DNA from: Sphingopyxis sp. DBS4
GTDB taxonomy: Bacteria > Pseudomonadota > Alphaproteobacteria > Sphingomonadales > Sphingomonadaceae
Direction of reading: 5' to 3'
Assembly (NCBI RefSeq): GCF_024628865.1
Contig: NZ_CP102384.1
Coordinates: 2,491,001-2,555,000, forward strand
Length of the DNA: 64,000 nucleotides
This document shows, in pieces, positions 35,723-43,634 of the stretch. Under the pieces are notes generated by a model. That model saw only the letters and a list, made by a program, of their open reading frames with translations. It ran no database searches and was not told the DNA's origin. Positions within the stretch are counted from its first letter, which is position 1; each line of letters begins with the position of its first letter. A program made the translations under genes and the position numbers.

Positions 35723-36904
35723 TCAGCGCTTGGCCGGTGCGGTCTTGGCCGGCGCGGTTCGGGCCGGCTGGGGCCGGGCCGCGGCGGCTCCCGCGACCTT
35801 CACCGGCTGTCCCGGCTGCACCTTTTGCAGGCCGTCGACGATCACGCGGTCGCCCGGCCGCAACCCGTCGAGGATCGCCCATTGCCCGCCCTGCATCTCG
35901 CCCAGCTTCACCGGGCGCAGCGTCGCGACATTCTTGGCATCGACGATCATCACCGTCGCGGCGTCGGCGGACAGCTTGACCGCGCGCTGCGGGATCAGAA
36001 TGCCGTTCGGCCGCACCCCCGCCTTGATGCGCGCGCGCACGAACTGTCCCGGCAGCAACGCATTGCTCGCGTTCGGGAATTCGGCGCGCAGCGCCGCGGT
36101 GCCGGTCGCCTCGTCGATCGACAGGTCGAAGAAATCGAGATGGCCCGTCACCGGATAGGGCGTGCCGTCCTCAAGGATCAGCTGCACTTCGACGCGGCCG
36201 ACCGGCGGGAATTGCAGCCGTCCCGATTCCATGTCGCGGCGGATCGCCATCAGGTCGGAGCTCGACTGGCCGAAATTGACATAGACGCGGTCGATCTGCT
36301 CGATCGTCGTCAGCAGCGTGCCCTGCGCGGCGCTGACCAGCGCGCCCTCGGTCACCTCGGCGCGTCGCGCCCGGCCGCCGATCGGCGCGGTGACCGTCGC
36401 ATAGCCCAGGCTGAGCCGCGCCGAATCGAGATTGGCCTGCGCCGACTGGACGTCGGCCTCGGCGGTCCGCTGTGCCGCGACCGCGGCGTCATATTCCTGC
36501 TTGCCGATCGCTTGCTCCGACAAGAGCGGCTGATAGCGGTTCACCACCTGCCGCGCGTTCGCCGCGGTTGCCTGCGCGCGGGCGAGCTGCGCGCGCGCGG
36601 CGTTGACGTTCGCGGTGAGCTGCCGCGGATCGATGCGGAACAGCGCCTTGCCCGCGGCGACATAGCTGCCCTCCTCGAACAATCGCCGCTCGACGATACC
36701 GTCGACGCGCGCGCGCACTTCGGCGGTGCGATAGGCCTGGACGCGGCCGGGCAGTTCGATGACGTTCGGCACCGGCTGGGTGCCGACGGTCACGATATTG
36801 ACCTCGGCCGGCGGTGGCGCGGGCGGCGCCTCGGACGAGCAGGAAGCGAGCGCAAGTGCCAGCGCAGCGCAGGCGGCGCTTGCCACGGGACGAAGGCGAA
36901 TCAT
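35723..36904 (-). CDS. RND efflux periplasmic adaptor (AcrA/MexA-like)
   Basis: 393 residues. The lipoprotein signal ends in ALALASC. Typical domains follow: the first lipoyl half near ELPGRVQAYRTAEVRARVDG, an alpha-hairpin (about 100-165) and the second lipoyl half. A beta-barrel (VGRVEVQLILEDGTPYPVTG) and a membrane-proximal domain ending in PGDRVIVDGLQKVQPGQPVK complete it. An Ala/Lys/Pro-rich tail follows. It is the first gene of the operon and diverges from the TetR gene. Confidence 0.94.
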   Translation of the reverse strand: MIRLRPVASAACAALALALASCSSEAPPAPPPAEVNIVTVGTQPVPNVIELPGRVQAYRTAEVRARVDGIVERRLFEEGSYVAAGKALFRIDPRQLTANVNAARAQLARAQATAANARQVVNRYQPLLSEQAIGKQEYDAAVAAQRTAEADVQSAQANLDSARLSLGYATVTAPIGGRARRAEVTEGALVSAAQGTLLTTIEQIDRVYVNFGQSSSDLMAIRRDMESGRLQFPPVGRVEVQLILEDGTPYPVTGHLDFFDLSIDEATGTAALRAEFPNASNALLPGQFVRARIKAGVRPNGILIPQRAVKLSADAATVMIVDAKNVATLRPVKLGEMQGGQWAILDGLRPGDRVIVDGLQKVQPGQPVKVAGAAAARPQPARTAPAKTAPAKR

Positions 36905-36971
36905 ATGGACCCCTGGAAAATCGATGTTTGCTGAACGTGGAACGGGCCGGAACCGTTGCGTTGAATCGCCG

Positions 36972-36987
36972 TGTAATATAAATTACA
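36972..36987. promoter_or_regulatory. Likely TetR operator between the RND adaptor and tetR
   Basis: TGTAAT-ATAA-ATTACA is a perfect inverted repeat in an AT-rich patch of the 109-base divergent region. It overlaps the TAATAT element that could be a -10 box on either strand. TetR-family repressors of RND pumps usually bind such palindromes between the two genes. Binding is inferred from position and symmetry. Confidence 0.55.
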
Positions 36988-37013
36988 GACAAGAGCAAGG
37001 GAGAGAAGACGCG

Positions 37014-37649
37014 TTGGACAAGTGCGAATCGACGATATGTCAGGCGGATAGGCCAACCCCGCGCGAGCGGCGGCACGAGGCGATTCTCGACGCGGCCGAA
37101 ACCTTGTTCATCGAACAGGGCTATGACAGAACGAGTCTCGCCGAAATCGTCCGGCGGTCGGGCGGCTCGCTCGCCACGTTATACGAACTTTTCGGCAACA
37201 AGCAGGGACTGCTTCACGCGATCGCGACCCGCTGGCGCGACCAGGCAATGCTGAGCCGCATGGAACGCATCGACATCGCGGCGCAATCGAACGTCGAAAC
37301 GCTGATGAATTATGTCGAAAGCGAGCGCGAATTCCGCCGCTCGCCGCGCGCGATCGCGCTGATGAAGATGCTGGTTTCCGAATGCCTTCGCGACCGGGAC
37401 TTCGCGCTGCAAATCTATCGCGACCTGCATATGCCCGCGGTCCGCGAGCTTTCGGACCTGTTCGCCGACTGGGCTGCGACGGGCGAAGCCGAAATCGACG
37501 ATCCCGAAGCCGCGGCGCAACTGTTCATCTCGACGGTCTCGGGCGATTCGATGCTCAGCGCCCTGGCGGGGGTCGAGGACGGGATGCTCGACGAGGATCA
37601 GGTCCGCTGGCGGCTCCGGCCCTTCTTCGCGCATTTCCGGATCGTTTAA
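37014..37649 (+). CDS. TetR-family transcriptional regulator of the efflux locus
   Basis: 211 residues from a TTG at 37014, with AAGGGAG ten bases upstream; no ATG gives a complete DNA-binding domain. The helix-turn-helix is ERRHEAILDAAETLFIEQGY followed by TSLAEIVRRSGGSLATLYELF (about residues 19-60). The C-terminal part resembles TetR_C domains of AcrR-type regulators. It is divergent from the RND operon and convergent with the EmrAB-type operon. Its stop codon overlaps the stop of the gene on the other strand in TTAA at 37646-37649. Confidence 0.92.
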   Translation: MDKCESTICQADRPTPRERRHEAILDAAETLFIEQGYDRTSLAEIVRRSGGSLATLYELFGNKQGLLHAIATRWRDQAMLSRMERIDIAAQSNVETLMNYVESEREFRRSPRAIALMKMLVSECLRDRDFALQIYRDLHMPAVRELSDLFADWAATGEAEIDDPEAAAQLFISTVSGDSMLSALAGVEDGMLDEDQVRWRLRPFFAHFRIV

Positions 37650-39001
37650 TCCACCCCTCCCCCAAGCGCCTGATAAAGCGCGACATAAGCGGTCAGCCGG
37701 TCGGCACGAAGCTGGATCAGCGCCTGATCGACCGCGAGCAGCGCGCGCTGCGCGTCGATCTGTTCGAGATAGGGCGAATAGCCGGCGCGATAGCGGTTGG
37801 TCGCGTGGCGCAGCACTTCGGCGACGGCGGTGTGCTGCGCGAGCAGCGCCTGTTCCTGCGCGCCGAGCCGGTCGATCAGCGCAAGCTGGTCCTCGACCTC
37901 GCGGAAGGCGGTGAGCACCGACTTGCGATAGGCGAAGGCCGCCTGGTCGCGCTGCGCCGTCGCGACGTCATATTGGCCCTGCAGCCGCCCGCCCTGGAAG
38001 ATCGGCGCCAATATGCTGCCGCCGATCGACCAGATGCTGATCGGATCGCCAAGCAGGTTCGACGCCACCGCCCCCGCCGACGCCGAAAGCCGAATCTGCG
38101 GCAGGAACTGCGCGCGCGCGGCGCGCAGATTGGCGTCGGTCGCGGCGAGCGCATATTCGGCTTGCGCGATGTCGGGCCGGCGGCGGACGAGTTCGGAGGG
38201 CAGAACGGCGGGCACTGCCGGGGTCGCCAGTGCATCGAAATTCGCCCCGCGCGCGATCGCGTGCGGCGTGTCGCCGACGAGCAAGGACAGCCCATTTTCC
38301 TGCCGCGCGATCGCCGCCTCGATCGCCGGAATCTGCTGTTCGGCGGCGCGATATTCGGCCTCCGACTGCCGCAGTTCGAGCTGGGACGTATAGCCTGCCT
38401 CGGCGCGGTCGCGTGCGATGCGCAGCGCCTCGCCGCGCGAAACCAACGTTTGCTTCAAAAGCGCGCGCCGCGCGTCGAGCGCCAGCAGCGTGATATAACC
38501 GCTCGCCGCCGCCGCGCTGACCGACAGCGTCGCCGCCTCGCGCGCCGCCGCGACCGCCGCGGCATTGGCGCGCGCAGCATCGCGCCGCGCCGCATTGCCG
38601 CCGAACAGATCGATCTCATAGGCCGCCTGGAACGTCGGCTGCGCCGAAACGCTCTCGCTCGGCTGGCCGAAGGCGTTGACCGTCCGCGCTTCCGATCCCG
38701 GCAGGCTCGCCGACAGCGTGGGCAGCAGCAGCGATCGCGCGACGCGCTCCTGCGCCCGCGCCTCGGCGACGCGCCCCGCGGCGATAGCGAGGTCGCTATT
38801 GTTCGCGCGTGCCTGCTCGACGAGCGCGGTAAGCTCGGGATCGCCGAAGCGCGCCCACCAGGCGGCGTCGATCGCGCCGTCGGCGGGCAATGCCGTGCGC
38901 CAGTCGGCGGGCGGTGCGACGGTGCTGCCCTCGGGGCGCGGCGTCAGCGCCGGCACGCAGGCGCCGAGCAGCAACGGCAGCAAAAGCGCCGCGCGTCTCA
39001 C
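37646..39001 (-). CDS. Efflux outer-membrane protein (NodT family), partner of EmrAB-like pump
   Basis: 451 residues from a GTG at 39001 that overlaps the emrA-like stop (GTGA). The N-terminus RRAALLLPLLLGACVPALTP is a short lipoprotein signal. Two efflux repeats follow, with AYEIDLFGGNAARRDAARAN and PSELVRRRPDIAQAEYALAA. It is the second TolC/OprM-type channel in this region, and its position makes it the outer-membrane part of the MFS-type exporter rather than of the RND pump. Confidence 0.93.
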   Translation of the reverse strand: MRRAALLLPLLLGACVPALTPRPEGSTVAPPADWRTALPADGAIDAAWWARFGDPELTALVEQARANNSDLAIAAGRVAEARAQERVARSLLLPTLSASLPGSEARTVNAFGQPSESVSAQPTFQAAYEIDLFGGNAARRDAARANAAAVAAAREAATLSVSAAAASGYITLLALDARRALLKQTLVSRGEALRIARDRAEAGYTSQLELRQSEAEYRAAEQQIPAIEAAIARQENGLSLLVGDTPHAIARGANFDALATPAVPAVLPSELVRRRPDIAQAEYALAATDANLRAARAQFLPQIRLSASAGAVASNLLGDPISIWSIGGSILAPIFQGGRLQGQYDVATAQRDQAAFAYRKSVLTAFREVEDQLALIDRLGAQEQALLAQHTAVAEVLRHATNRYRAGYSPYLEQIDAQRALLAVDQALIQLRADRLTAYVALYQALGGGVD

Positions 39002-40200
39002 CGCCCGCCATCCGTATCGGCGCTGCCCGTATAGACGGTGGCGACGACCGACATGCCCGGGCCGAGCCGCGCCGCGAGCTTCTGCCCCGGATCGATGCGG
39101 ATGCGCACCGCGATGCGTTGCGGCACCTTCACGAAATTGCCCGATCCTGTGTCGGGCTTGATGACGCTGAACTCGCTTCCCGCCGCGGGCGCGACGCTCT
39201 CGACCGTGCCCTTGAGCGCTTCCCCGCCGAGCGCGTCGACGCGCATCCGCGCCTTTTGCCCGACGCGGATGTTCGCGGTCTGCGATTCCTTGAAATTGGC
39301 AACCACCCAATGCGTCTGCGGCACCAGATACATGAGCTGGGTGCCCGGATTGACGAGTTGGCCGACGCGCACCGACACCTCGCTGAGACTGCCCGAGCGC
39401 GGCGCGCGGATCACCGTGCGGCCAAGGTCGATGGCGGCGAGACCGCTCGCCGCCTTGGCATTCTCCACCCCGGCTTCGAGCCCGCTGCGTCCGACCGTCA
39501 CCGATCGCACCTGCTCGACCGCGATCTGGTGCTGCGCCTGCGCCTGACGCACCGCCGCCTCGGCCTGGCGGAGCGCCGCGAGCGTCTGATCGCGCTCGCG
39601 CAGCGACACCGATCCCGCGTCGACGAGTTCGTTCACGCGCCGCATGTCGGCCTGCGCGCGCTGAAGCTGCGCCTGCGCGTTGGCGACGGCGGCGTCCTGC
39701 AACCGCACCTGCGCCTCGGCCGAGCGCTGGCTCTGCTGGCTGTTGCTGAGGCTCGCGCTCTGCGCTGCGATATTCGCCGCCCCCTGTGCCGCGCGCTGGC
39801 GATAGATGCTGTCGTCGATCCGCACGAGCACTTGTCCCGCCGCGACACGCTCGAAATCCTGCACCAGCACTTCGGTCACATAGCCGCCGACCTGCGGCGC
39901 GATGATCGTCGTCTGGCCGCGGATATAGGCGTTGTCGGTGGTCTGGCTGTCGGGCCGGAAGGGCGGCAGGCCCCAGGCATAGAGGATGGCAAGCGCCCCG
40001 GCGAGGATGATCGCGCCGAACAGGATGATCCGGCCGCGCGACTGCGGCGGCCGCCAACCCGCGGGCGGCGGGCCGATCTGATCGTCGGGCGATCCCTTGT
40101 GGACCTCGGGCGCCGGCTCTGCGGCGGGCGCAGGCACGGGCGCCTTGGCGGCTGCCTCGGGCGTTTCCGGCTGCGGCGTGTCGGACCTGTCGTCGCTCAT
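38998..40200 (-). CDS. emrA: HlyD/EmrA-family membrane fusion protein
   Basis: 400 residues. A Pro/Ala/Glu-rich cytoplasmic N-terminus (about 1-55) and one membrane helix (IILFGAIILAGALAILYAWG, about 54-73) precede the periplasmic part. The lipoyl halves (TTIIAPQVGGYVTEVLVQDF and VIRAPRSGSLSEVSVRVGQL) flank a coiled coil (about 130-215). EmrA adaptors bridge an EmrB permease and a TolC-type channel. The start overlaps the permease stop by four bases. The symbol is by similarity. Confidence 0.92.
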   Translation of the reverse strand: MSDDRSDTPQPETPEAAAKAPVPAPAAEPAPEVHKGSPDDQIGPPPAGWRPPQSRGRIILFGAIILAGALAILYAWGLPPFRPDSQTTDNAYIRGQTTIIAPQVGGYVTEVLVQDFERVAAGQVLVRIDDSIYRQRAAQGAANIAAQSASLSNSQQSQRSAEAQVRLQDAAVANAQAQLQRAQADMRRVNELVDAGSVSLRERDQTLAALRQAEAAVRQAQAQHQIAVEQVRSVTVGRSGLEAGVENAKAASGLAAIDLGRTVIRAPRSGSLSEVSVRVGQLVNPGTQLMYLVPQTHWVVANFKESQTANIRVGQKARMRVDALGGEALKGTVESVAPAAGSEFSVIKPDTGSGNFVKVPQRIAVRIRIDPGQKLAARLGPGMSVVATVYTGSADTDGGR

Positions 40201-41879
40201 TGGTTCTGCGCCCTCATTTTCTGCAATGCTTCCAGTTCCTTCGCCAGCGGGTTGTGCCCGCGCCGCCGGTCATAGGCCCAACGCACGAATAGCGGGACGA
40301 ACGCCAGCGCCGAAAAGGCGCCAATGACGAAGAAGACGTCGTTGAACGCCAGGATCGTCGCTTCGCGCGCCGCCTCGCGCACCACCTGCGACCCCGCGAC
40401 CGCGCTGCGCAGCACCGGGTCGGTCATGTCGCCGGTGAGCGCACCCGCCAGGCTGTTGATCCCCTGCGCGACCGCGGGATTATTGGTCGAGATGCTTTGT
40501 CCCAGCGTCATCAGATGCGCCTTGGTGCGCAGCGTATGAAAGGCCGACAGCGCCGCAACGCCCGCAAGGCCGCCGAGCGTCTGCGACAGGCTGAACACAC
40601 CGACGAAGCTGACGAGATAGGACGGCCCCTTGGTCAGCGCGCGGAGCAGCCCCTCCATCATCATCGGCCCCATGAAATAGACCGCGGCAAAGGCGATCGC
40701 CGCCTGCGAGAAATAGAGGTTCACCGGCCCGGTGCGCAGCCCCGAATGGGTATCGAGAAAGGCGCCGACCGCGATCACCGCGAGCGATACCAGCACCGGA
40801 CGGCGCAAATCGGTGGGGTCGAGCCGCAGGATCGCGAGGATCGCCCCCGCAAGCGTCGCGCCGGTCAGCACCCAATAATAGGAAACGAGCTGATCGTTGA
40901 TGAGCCCGGTCGCCGCCAGCAATCCCGAAGCACCGAAATTCTGCTCCGACGTCAGCACGCGCACCAGCGCGCCGATCAGCGCGAACTGGACGAGCGCCGC
41001 GCTGCCCATCCAGCGCGTCTGGAGCATCGGATTCTGGCGGTTGTGCTCGATCAGGAAGGCCGCGCCGATCAGCACGACCGACGCCGCAAGCGCGCCGCCG
41101 AGCCACGGGGTCGACCACCACTGGATGCGCCCCTGGACCAGAAAGGCGCAAAGCAGCCCGACCCCGGCTGCCAGCATCGGAAAGGTCAGCAAGTCGAGCT
41201 TTTCGAAGGATTTGATCGTTTCGCCCGGCGGCACCTGCAACAGAAAGACCAGCCCGACCGCGACGAGCGACAGCGCGAACTGGAAATCGAACAGATGCGA
41301 CACGTCGCCATCGAAAAGCAGCAGCGGCGAGATGGCGCGCGCAAAGGGCACCGCAACCTGCGTCAGGCCGATCGCGAGCAGAAAGCCCGCGATGCGCTTT
41401 TCCGCGGGCAGCCCCTGCATCAGGTAAAAGGCCGCGAGCGTCGTGAGGCCGCTCGCGGCGATCCCCGACACCCCGCGCGCGATCAGCTCCATCCGGTATC
41501 CGGCGTCGAAAAGCTGAAGGAAATTGGCGACGAGCAGCGCGATCATGATCACGCGCACGAAGCGCTGGATGCCGAACTGCTGACGCGATTTATAGAGCAA
41601 TATGCTCATGCACGCGTTCGTCATGTTGTAGGCGACGGTCACCCAGCCGCCTTCGGCCGGGGTCAGGTCCATATGCCCCTGGATGCTCGTCAGGTTCGCG
41701 ATCAGCAGGCCGTTGGTGAACCCCCCGACGATCGCAAGATAGAGGCCGATGAAGAAATAGCCGATCTTGCGCCGCACCGGATGATCGGGCGACGCGGGCG
41801 AGCCCGGCATGAAGGGCCGTTCGTGCGGCTTGAAGACATATTCTTGCGCCGGCGCGGCGGTGGGGCGCGCCTCAGCCAT
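40197..41879 (-). CDS. emrB: DHA2-family MFS multidrug exporter (EmrB-like)
   Basis: 560 residues with about fourteen membrane segments, as in DHA2 drug:proton antiporters. Visible features are FTNGLLIANLTSIQGHMDLT in the first helix pair, RGVSGIAASGLTTLAAFYLM, and long C-terminal helices. The usual GxxxGPxxGG motif of helix 5 is degenerate (LAIGLTQVAVPFARAISPLL), which is unusual and may mark a divergent clade. It is the first gene of the exporter operon. The CDF gene lies 122 bases upstream on the same strand. Confidence 0.9.
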   Translation of the reverse strand: MAEARPTAAPAQEYVFKPHERPFMPGSPASPDHPVRRKIGYFFIGLYLAIVGGFTNGLLIANLTSIQGHMDLTPAEGGWVTVAYNMTNACMSILLYKSRQQFGIQRFVRVIMIALLVANFLQLFDAGYRMELIARGVSGIAASGLTTLAAFYLMQGLPAEKRIAGFLLAIGLTQVAVPFARAISPLLLFDGDVSHLFDFQFALSLVAVGLVFLLQVPPGETIKSFEKLDLLTFPMLAAGVGLLCAFLVQGRIQWWSTPWLGGALAASVVLIGAAFLIEHNRQNPMLQTRWMGSAALVQFALIGALVRVLTSEQNFGASGLLAATGLINDQLVSYYWVLTGATLAGAILAILRLDPTDLRRPVLVSLAVIAVGAFLDTHSGLRTGPVNLYFSQAAIAFAAVYFMGPMMMEGLLRALTKGPSYLVSFVGVFSLSQTLGGLAGVAALSAFHTLRTKAHLMTLGQSISTNNPAVAQGINSLAGALTGDMTDPVLRSAVAGSQVVREAAREATILAFNDVFFVIGAFSALAFVPLFVRWAYDRRRGHNPLAKELEALQKMRAQNQ

Positions 41880-42001
41880 GCGATTCGCTTCGCGCTTTGG
41901 CGGCGCATTTCCGCGCGCTTTGCAGGATCGGCTCCATCGTCATGGCCACCGCACAATATGCGCGGGCGGGGGACGCGAAAACCCTTTTCGCTATCCGCTC
42001 G

Positions 42002-42637
42002 TCACGCGGCCTCGCCCGCCGCCGCCGCCGACAGATCGCTGCGCGCGTGACGAAAAACGTCGATGCTGCCCCAGATGGCAAGCCCCGCCATGATCGCCGC
42101 GACCAGAAGGTCGGGCCAGCCCTGCCCCGTGCCGAACACGCCGAGCGCCGCCGCCATCACCGCGAGATTGCCGATCGCGTCGTTGCGCGAGCAGACCCAG
42201 ACCGATCGCATGTTGGCGTCGCCAGTGCGCCAGCGATAGAGCATCAGCGCGACGACGACATTCGCGACCAGCGCCAGCGCGCCGATGAGTCCCATCGTCT
42301 CCGCCTCGGGCGCGGTGCCCGCGACGAAGCCCCACACGGCGGATGTGAAAACCCAGAGGCCGAAAGCGAGCATCGTCGCCGCCTTAAGCAGCGCCGCCCG
42401 CGCTCGCCAGCCGATCGCCATGCCCGCAACGCCGAGGCTGATCGCATAATTGGCGCTGTCGCCCAGAAAATCGAGCGCGTCGGCCTGCAGCGCGCGCGAA
42501 TCCGCCGCGACGCCCGCGATGATCTCGACCCCGAACATCGCGGCGTTGACGACCAGCGCAATCCACAGCACGCGCCGCCAGCGCGGATCGTTGAGCGCGG
42601 TCTTGCCGCTTTTCCCGGCACAGCATTGATCGGCCAT
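42002..42637 (-). CDS. Short CDF-family metal cation transporter
   Basis: 211 residues from the ATG at 42637, with GGAGG upstream. Six membrane segments are visible but the usual C-terminal cytoplasmic domain of about 90 residues is absent. The transport-site positions read Asp56-xxx-Asp60 (LDFLGD) in helix 2 and Cys149-xxx-Asp153 (CSRND) in helix 5, where His-xxx-Asp is common. The N-terminus has a Cys-Cys pair (MADQCCAGKSGK). Thiol ligands suggest a soft metal such as Cd, Pb or Zn; that is inference. It diverges from a MerR regulator across a clear MerR-type operator. Confidence 0.87.
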   Translation of the reverse strand: MADQCCAGKSGKTALNDPRWRRVLWIALVVNAAMFGVEIIAGVAADSRALQADALDFLGDSANYAISLGVAGMAIGWRARAALLKAATMLAFGLWVFTSAVWGFVAGTAPEAETMGLIGALALVANVVVALMLYRWRTGDANMRSVWVCSRNDAIGNLAVMAAALGVFGTGQGWPDLLVAAIMAGLAIWGSIDVFRHARSDLSAAAAGEAA

Positions 42638-42672
42638 CGCCGAAGCCTCCTTACATCGTCGAGTCGGCATCC

Positions 42673-42703
42673 TATATGCAGCCTGTAGCCACTACAGGGT
42701 CAA
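42673..42703 (-). promoter_or_regulatory. MerR-type promoter/operator for the CDF gene
   Basis: On the minus strand TTGACC (42703-42698) and CATATA (42678-42673) are separated by 19 bases, the over-long spacing that MerR activators correct by twisting DNA. The spacer holds CCTGTAG-TGG-CTACAGG (42698-42682), a perfect 7-3-7 palindrome of the type bound by CadR/PbrR/ZntR. It sits only 9 bases before the merR start codon, so the likely merR ribosome-binding site AGGG (42696-42699) is inside the operator. Confidence 0.85.
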
Positions 42704-42706
42704 GCG

Positions 42707-43117
42707 ATGAAAATCGGCGAACTGTCGCGTGCCACCGGCACCAACATCGAAACCATCCGCTATTATGAGCGGATCGGCCTGCTTCCGCCGCCCGCGCGCA
42801 CCGACGCCAATTATCGCAGCTATGATGGCGGGCACCGCGCGCGGCTCAGCTTCGTGCGCCATTCGCGCGACCTCGGCTTCACGATCGAGGAAATTCGCTC
42901 GCTGCTCGACCTGTCGGACCACCCCGACCGGGATTGCGGCGAAGCCGACCGGATCGCGACCAGGCACCTGCAACAGGTCGAGGAAAAGATCGCGCAACTA
43001 TCGGTGCTCCGCGACGAGCTCCAGCGCATCGTCGGCCGCTGCCGCGGCGGACTCGCGGGCGACTGCCGCGTGATCGAGGCGCTGGGGGATCATGGACAAT
43101 GCGAGGGCGCGCACTAG
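42707..43117 (+). CDS. MerR-family heavy-metal regulator (CadR/PbrR-like)
   Basis: 136 residues. The winged helix-turn-helix runs MKIGELSRATGTNIETIRYY, then ERIGLLPPPARTDANYRSYD. A dimerisation helix (about 78-112) follows. The metal-sensing cysteines are at Cys77 (DRDC), Cys112 and Cys120 (GRCRGGLAGDC), the arrangement of Cd/Pb/Zn-sensing MerR proteins. It should activate the divergent CDF gene when its metal binds. The His-rich tail found in some CadR proteins is reduced to a single terminal His. Confidence 0.93.
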   Translation: MKIGELSRATGTNIETIRYYERIGLLPPPARTDANYRSYDGGHRARLSFVRHSRDLGFTIEEIRSLLDLSDHPDRDCGEADRIATRHLQQVEEKIAQLSVLRDELQRIVGRCRGGLAGDCRVIEALGDHGQCEGAH

Positions 43118-43132
43118 CGCTCCTCCTCTTTC

Positions 43133-43158
43133 GTCATTCCCGCCTTCGCGGGAATGAC
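43133..43158. repeat. Single palindromic repeat after merR
   Basis: GTCATTCCCGCC-TTCG-CGGGAATGAC-type hairpin, half of the paired elements seen at 47485, 58851 and 63148. It may serve as the merR transcript end. Confidence 0.7.
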
Positions 43159-43186
43159 GGGCAAGGAATTTGGGGAAAGGTGGGAC

Positions 43187-43239
43187 GATTCTGTTGCCCG
43201 GCTCGTCCCCAGCCGCTGGTATCCGATTCTGTTGCCCGG
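43187..43239. repeat. Direct repeat GATTCTGTTGCCCGG, two copies
   Basis: The 15-mer occurs at 43187-43201 and 43225-43239, followed by related bases (CTCGTCCC and TTCGGTCC). The second copy runs into a perfect hairpin CGGTTCGG-T-CCGAACCG just downstream of the ssrA coding piece, which may form the ssrA 3' end. No coding sequence was found here. Confidence 0.6.
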
Positions 43240-43261
43240 TTCGGTCCGAACCGCGTTCTAT

Positions 43262-43525
43262 TTGAATAACCTTAGGCCGTGAGGCTTATCGGTTACGCAG
43301 CCAGAGCGAGTGCTTCGTTATCGTTAGCACTTATAGGTTTGAGCCTTGAACGGGTTACTCAGCCCGGAAGAAAACATCGTCTTTGAACACACGTCGATCC
43401 TGGTTCGGCCCCGTCAGAAGCCCGCTTTGTCCTTGCGGATCGGCGGGTTTGTGGTGGAGCCGCCGGGTACTGCCCCCGGGTCCGCTGTGTCTATTCCACG
43501 ACACCATTTATCCTCATAGCCGGCC
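43262..43525 (-). ncRNA. ssrA: Two-piece (permuted) tmRNA, alphaproteobacterial type
   Basis: On the minus strand the acceptor piece comes first and ends in GGCGGCTCCACCA (CCA at 43454-43452). After an intervening segment the coding piece begins GGGGCCGAACCAGG at 43412. GGGGCCG and CGGCTCC pair as the acceptor stem. The tag reading frame, 43328-43293, is GCT AAC GAT AAC GAA GCA and then CTC GCT CTG GCT GCG TAA, encoding ANDNEALALAA. tmRNA rescues stalled ribosomes and marks the nascent chain for proteolysis. The outer ends are approximate, because processing sites cannot be read directly. Confidence 0.95.
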
Positions 43526-43550
43526 GAAACCGGCATGACCCATATAGGAA

Positions 43551-43589
43551 GCCCGCCCGCGCTTGGAAAGAGCGCGTGCGGGCGTTTTT
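43551..43589 (+). terminator. Intrinsic-terminator-like hairpin upstream of ssrA
   Basis: GCCCGCCCGCGC (43551-43562) and GCGCGTGCGGGC (43572-43583) pair with one mismatch around TTGGAAAGA, followed by GTTTTT on the plus strand. No plus-strand gene precedes it closely, since merR ends 430 bases upstream. On the minus strand it lies between the mscL stop and the ssrA 5' region and might also end the mscL transcript, though without a good U tract. Confidence 0.6.
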
Positions 43590-43634
43590 GTCGGGCGGCG
43601 GCACCGCCCCGCTTCCGGCATCAGCCGGAAACCC

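Noticed and set aside
32479..35979. Plus-strand frame of 1166 codons opposite the RND permease
   Set aside because: It has a low-complexity Arg/Glu/His composition typical of an antisense shadow, and the permease on the other strand is full length with all family motifs.
37646..40057. Apparent 803-residue minus-strand protein spanning the adaptor and outer-membrane genes
   Set aside because: The first 350 or so residues are out-of-frame translation of the HlyD gene. The true outer-membrane protein starts at the GTG at 39001.
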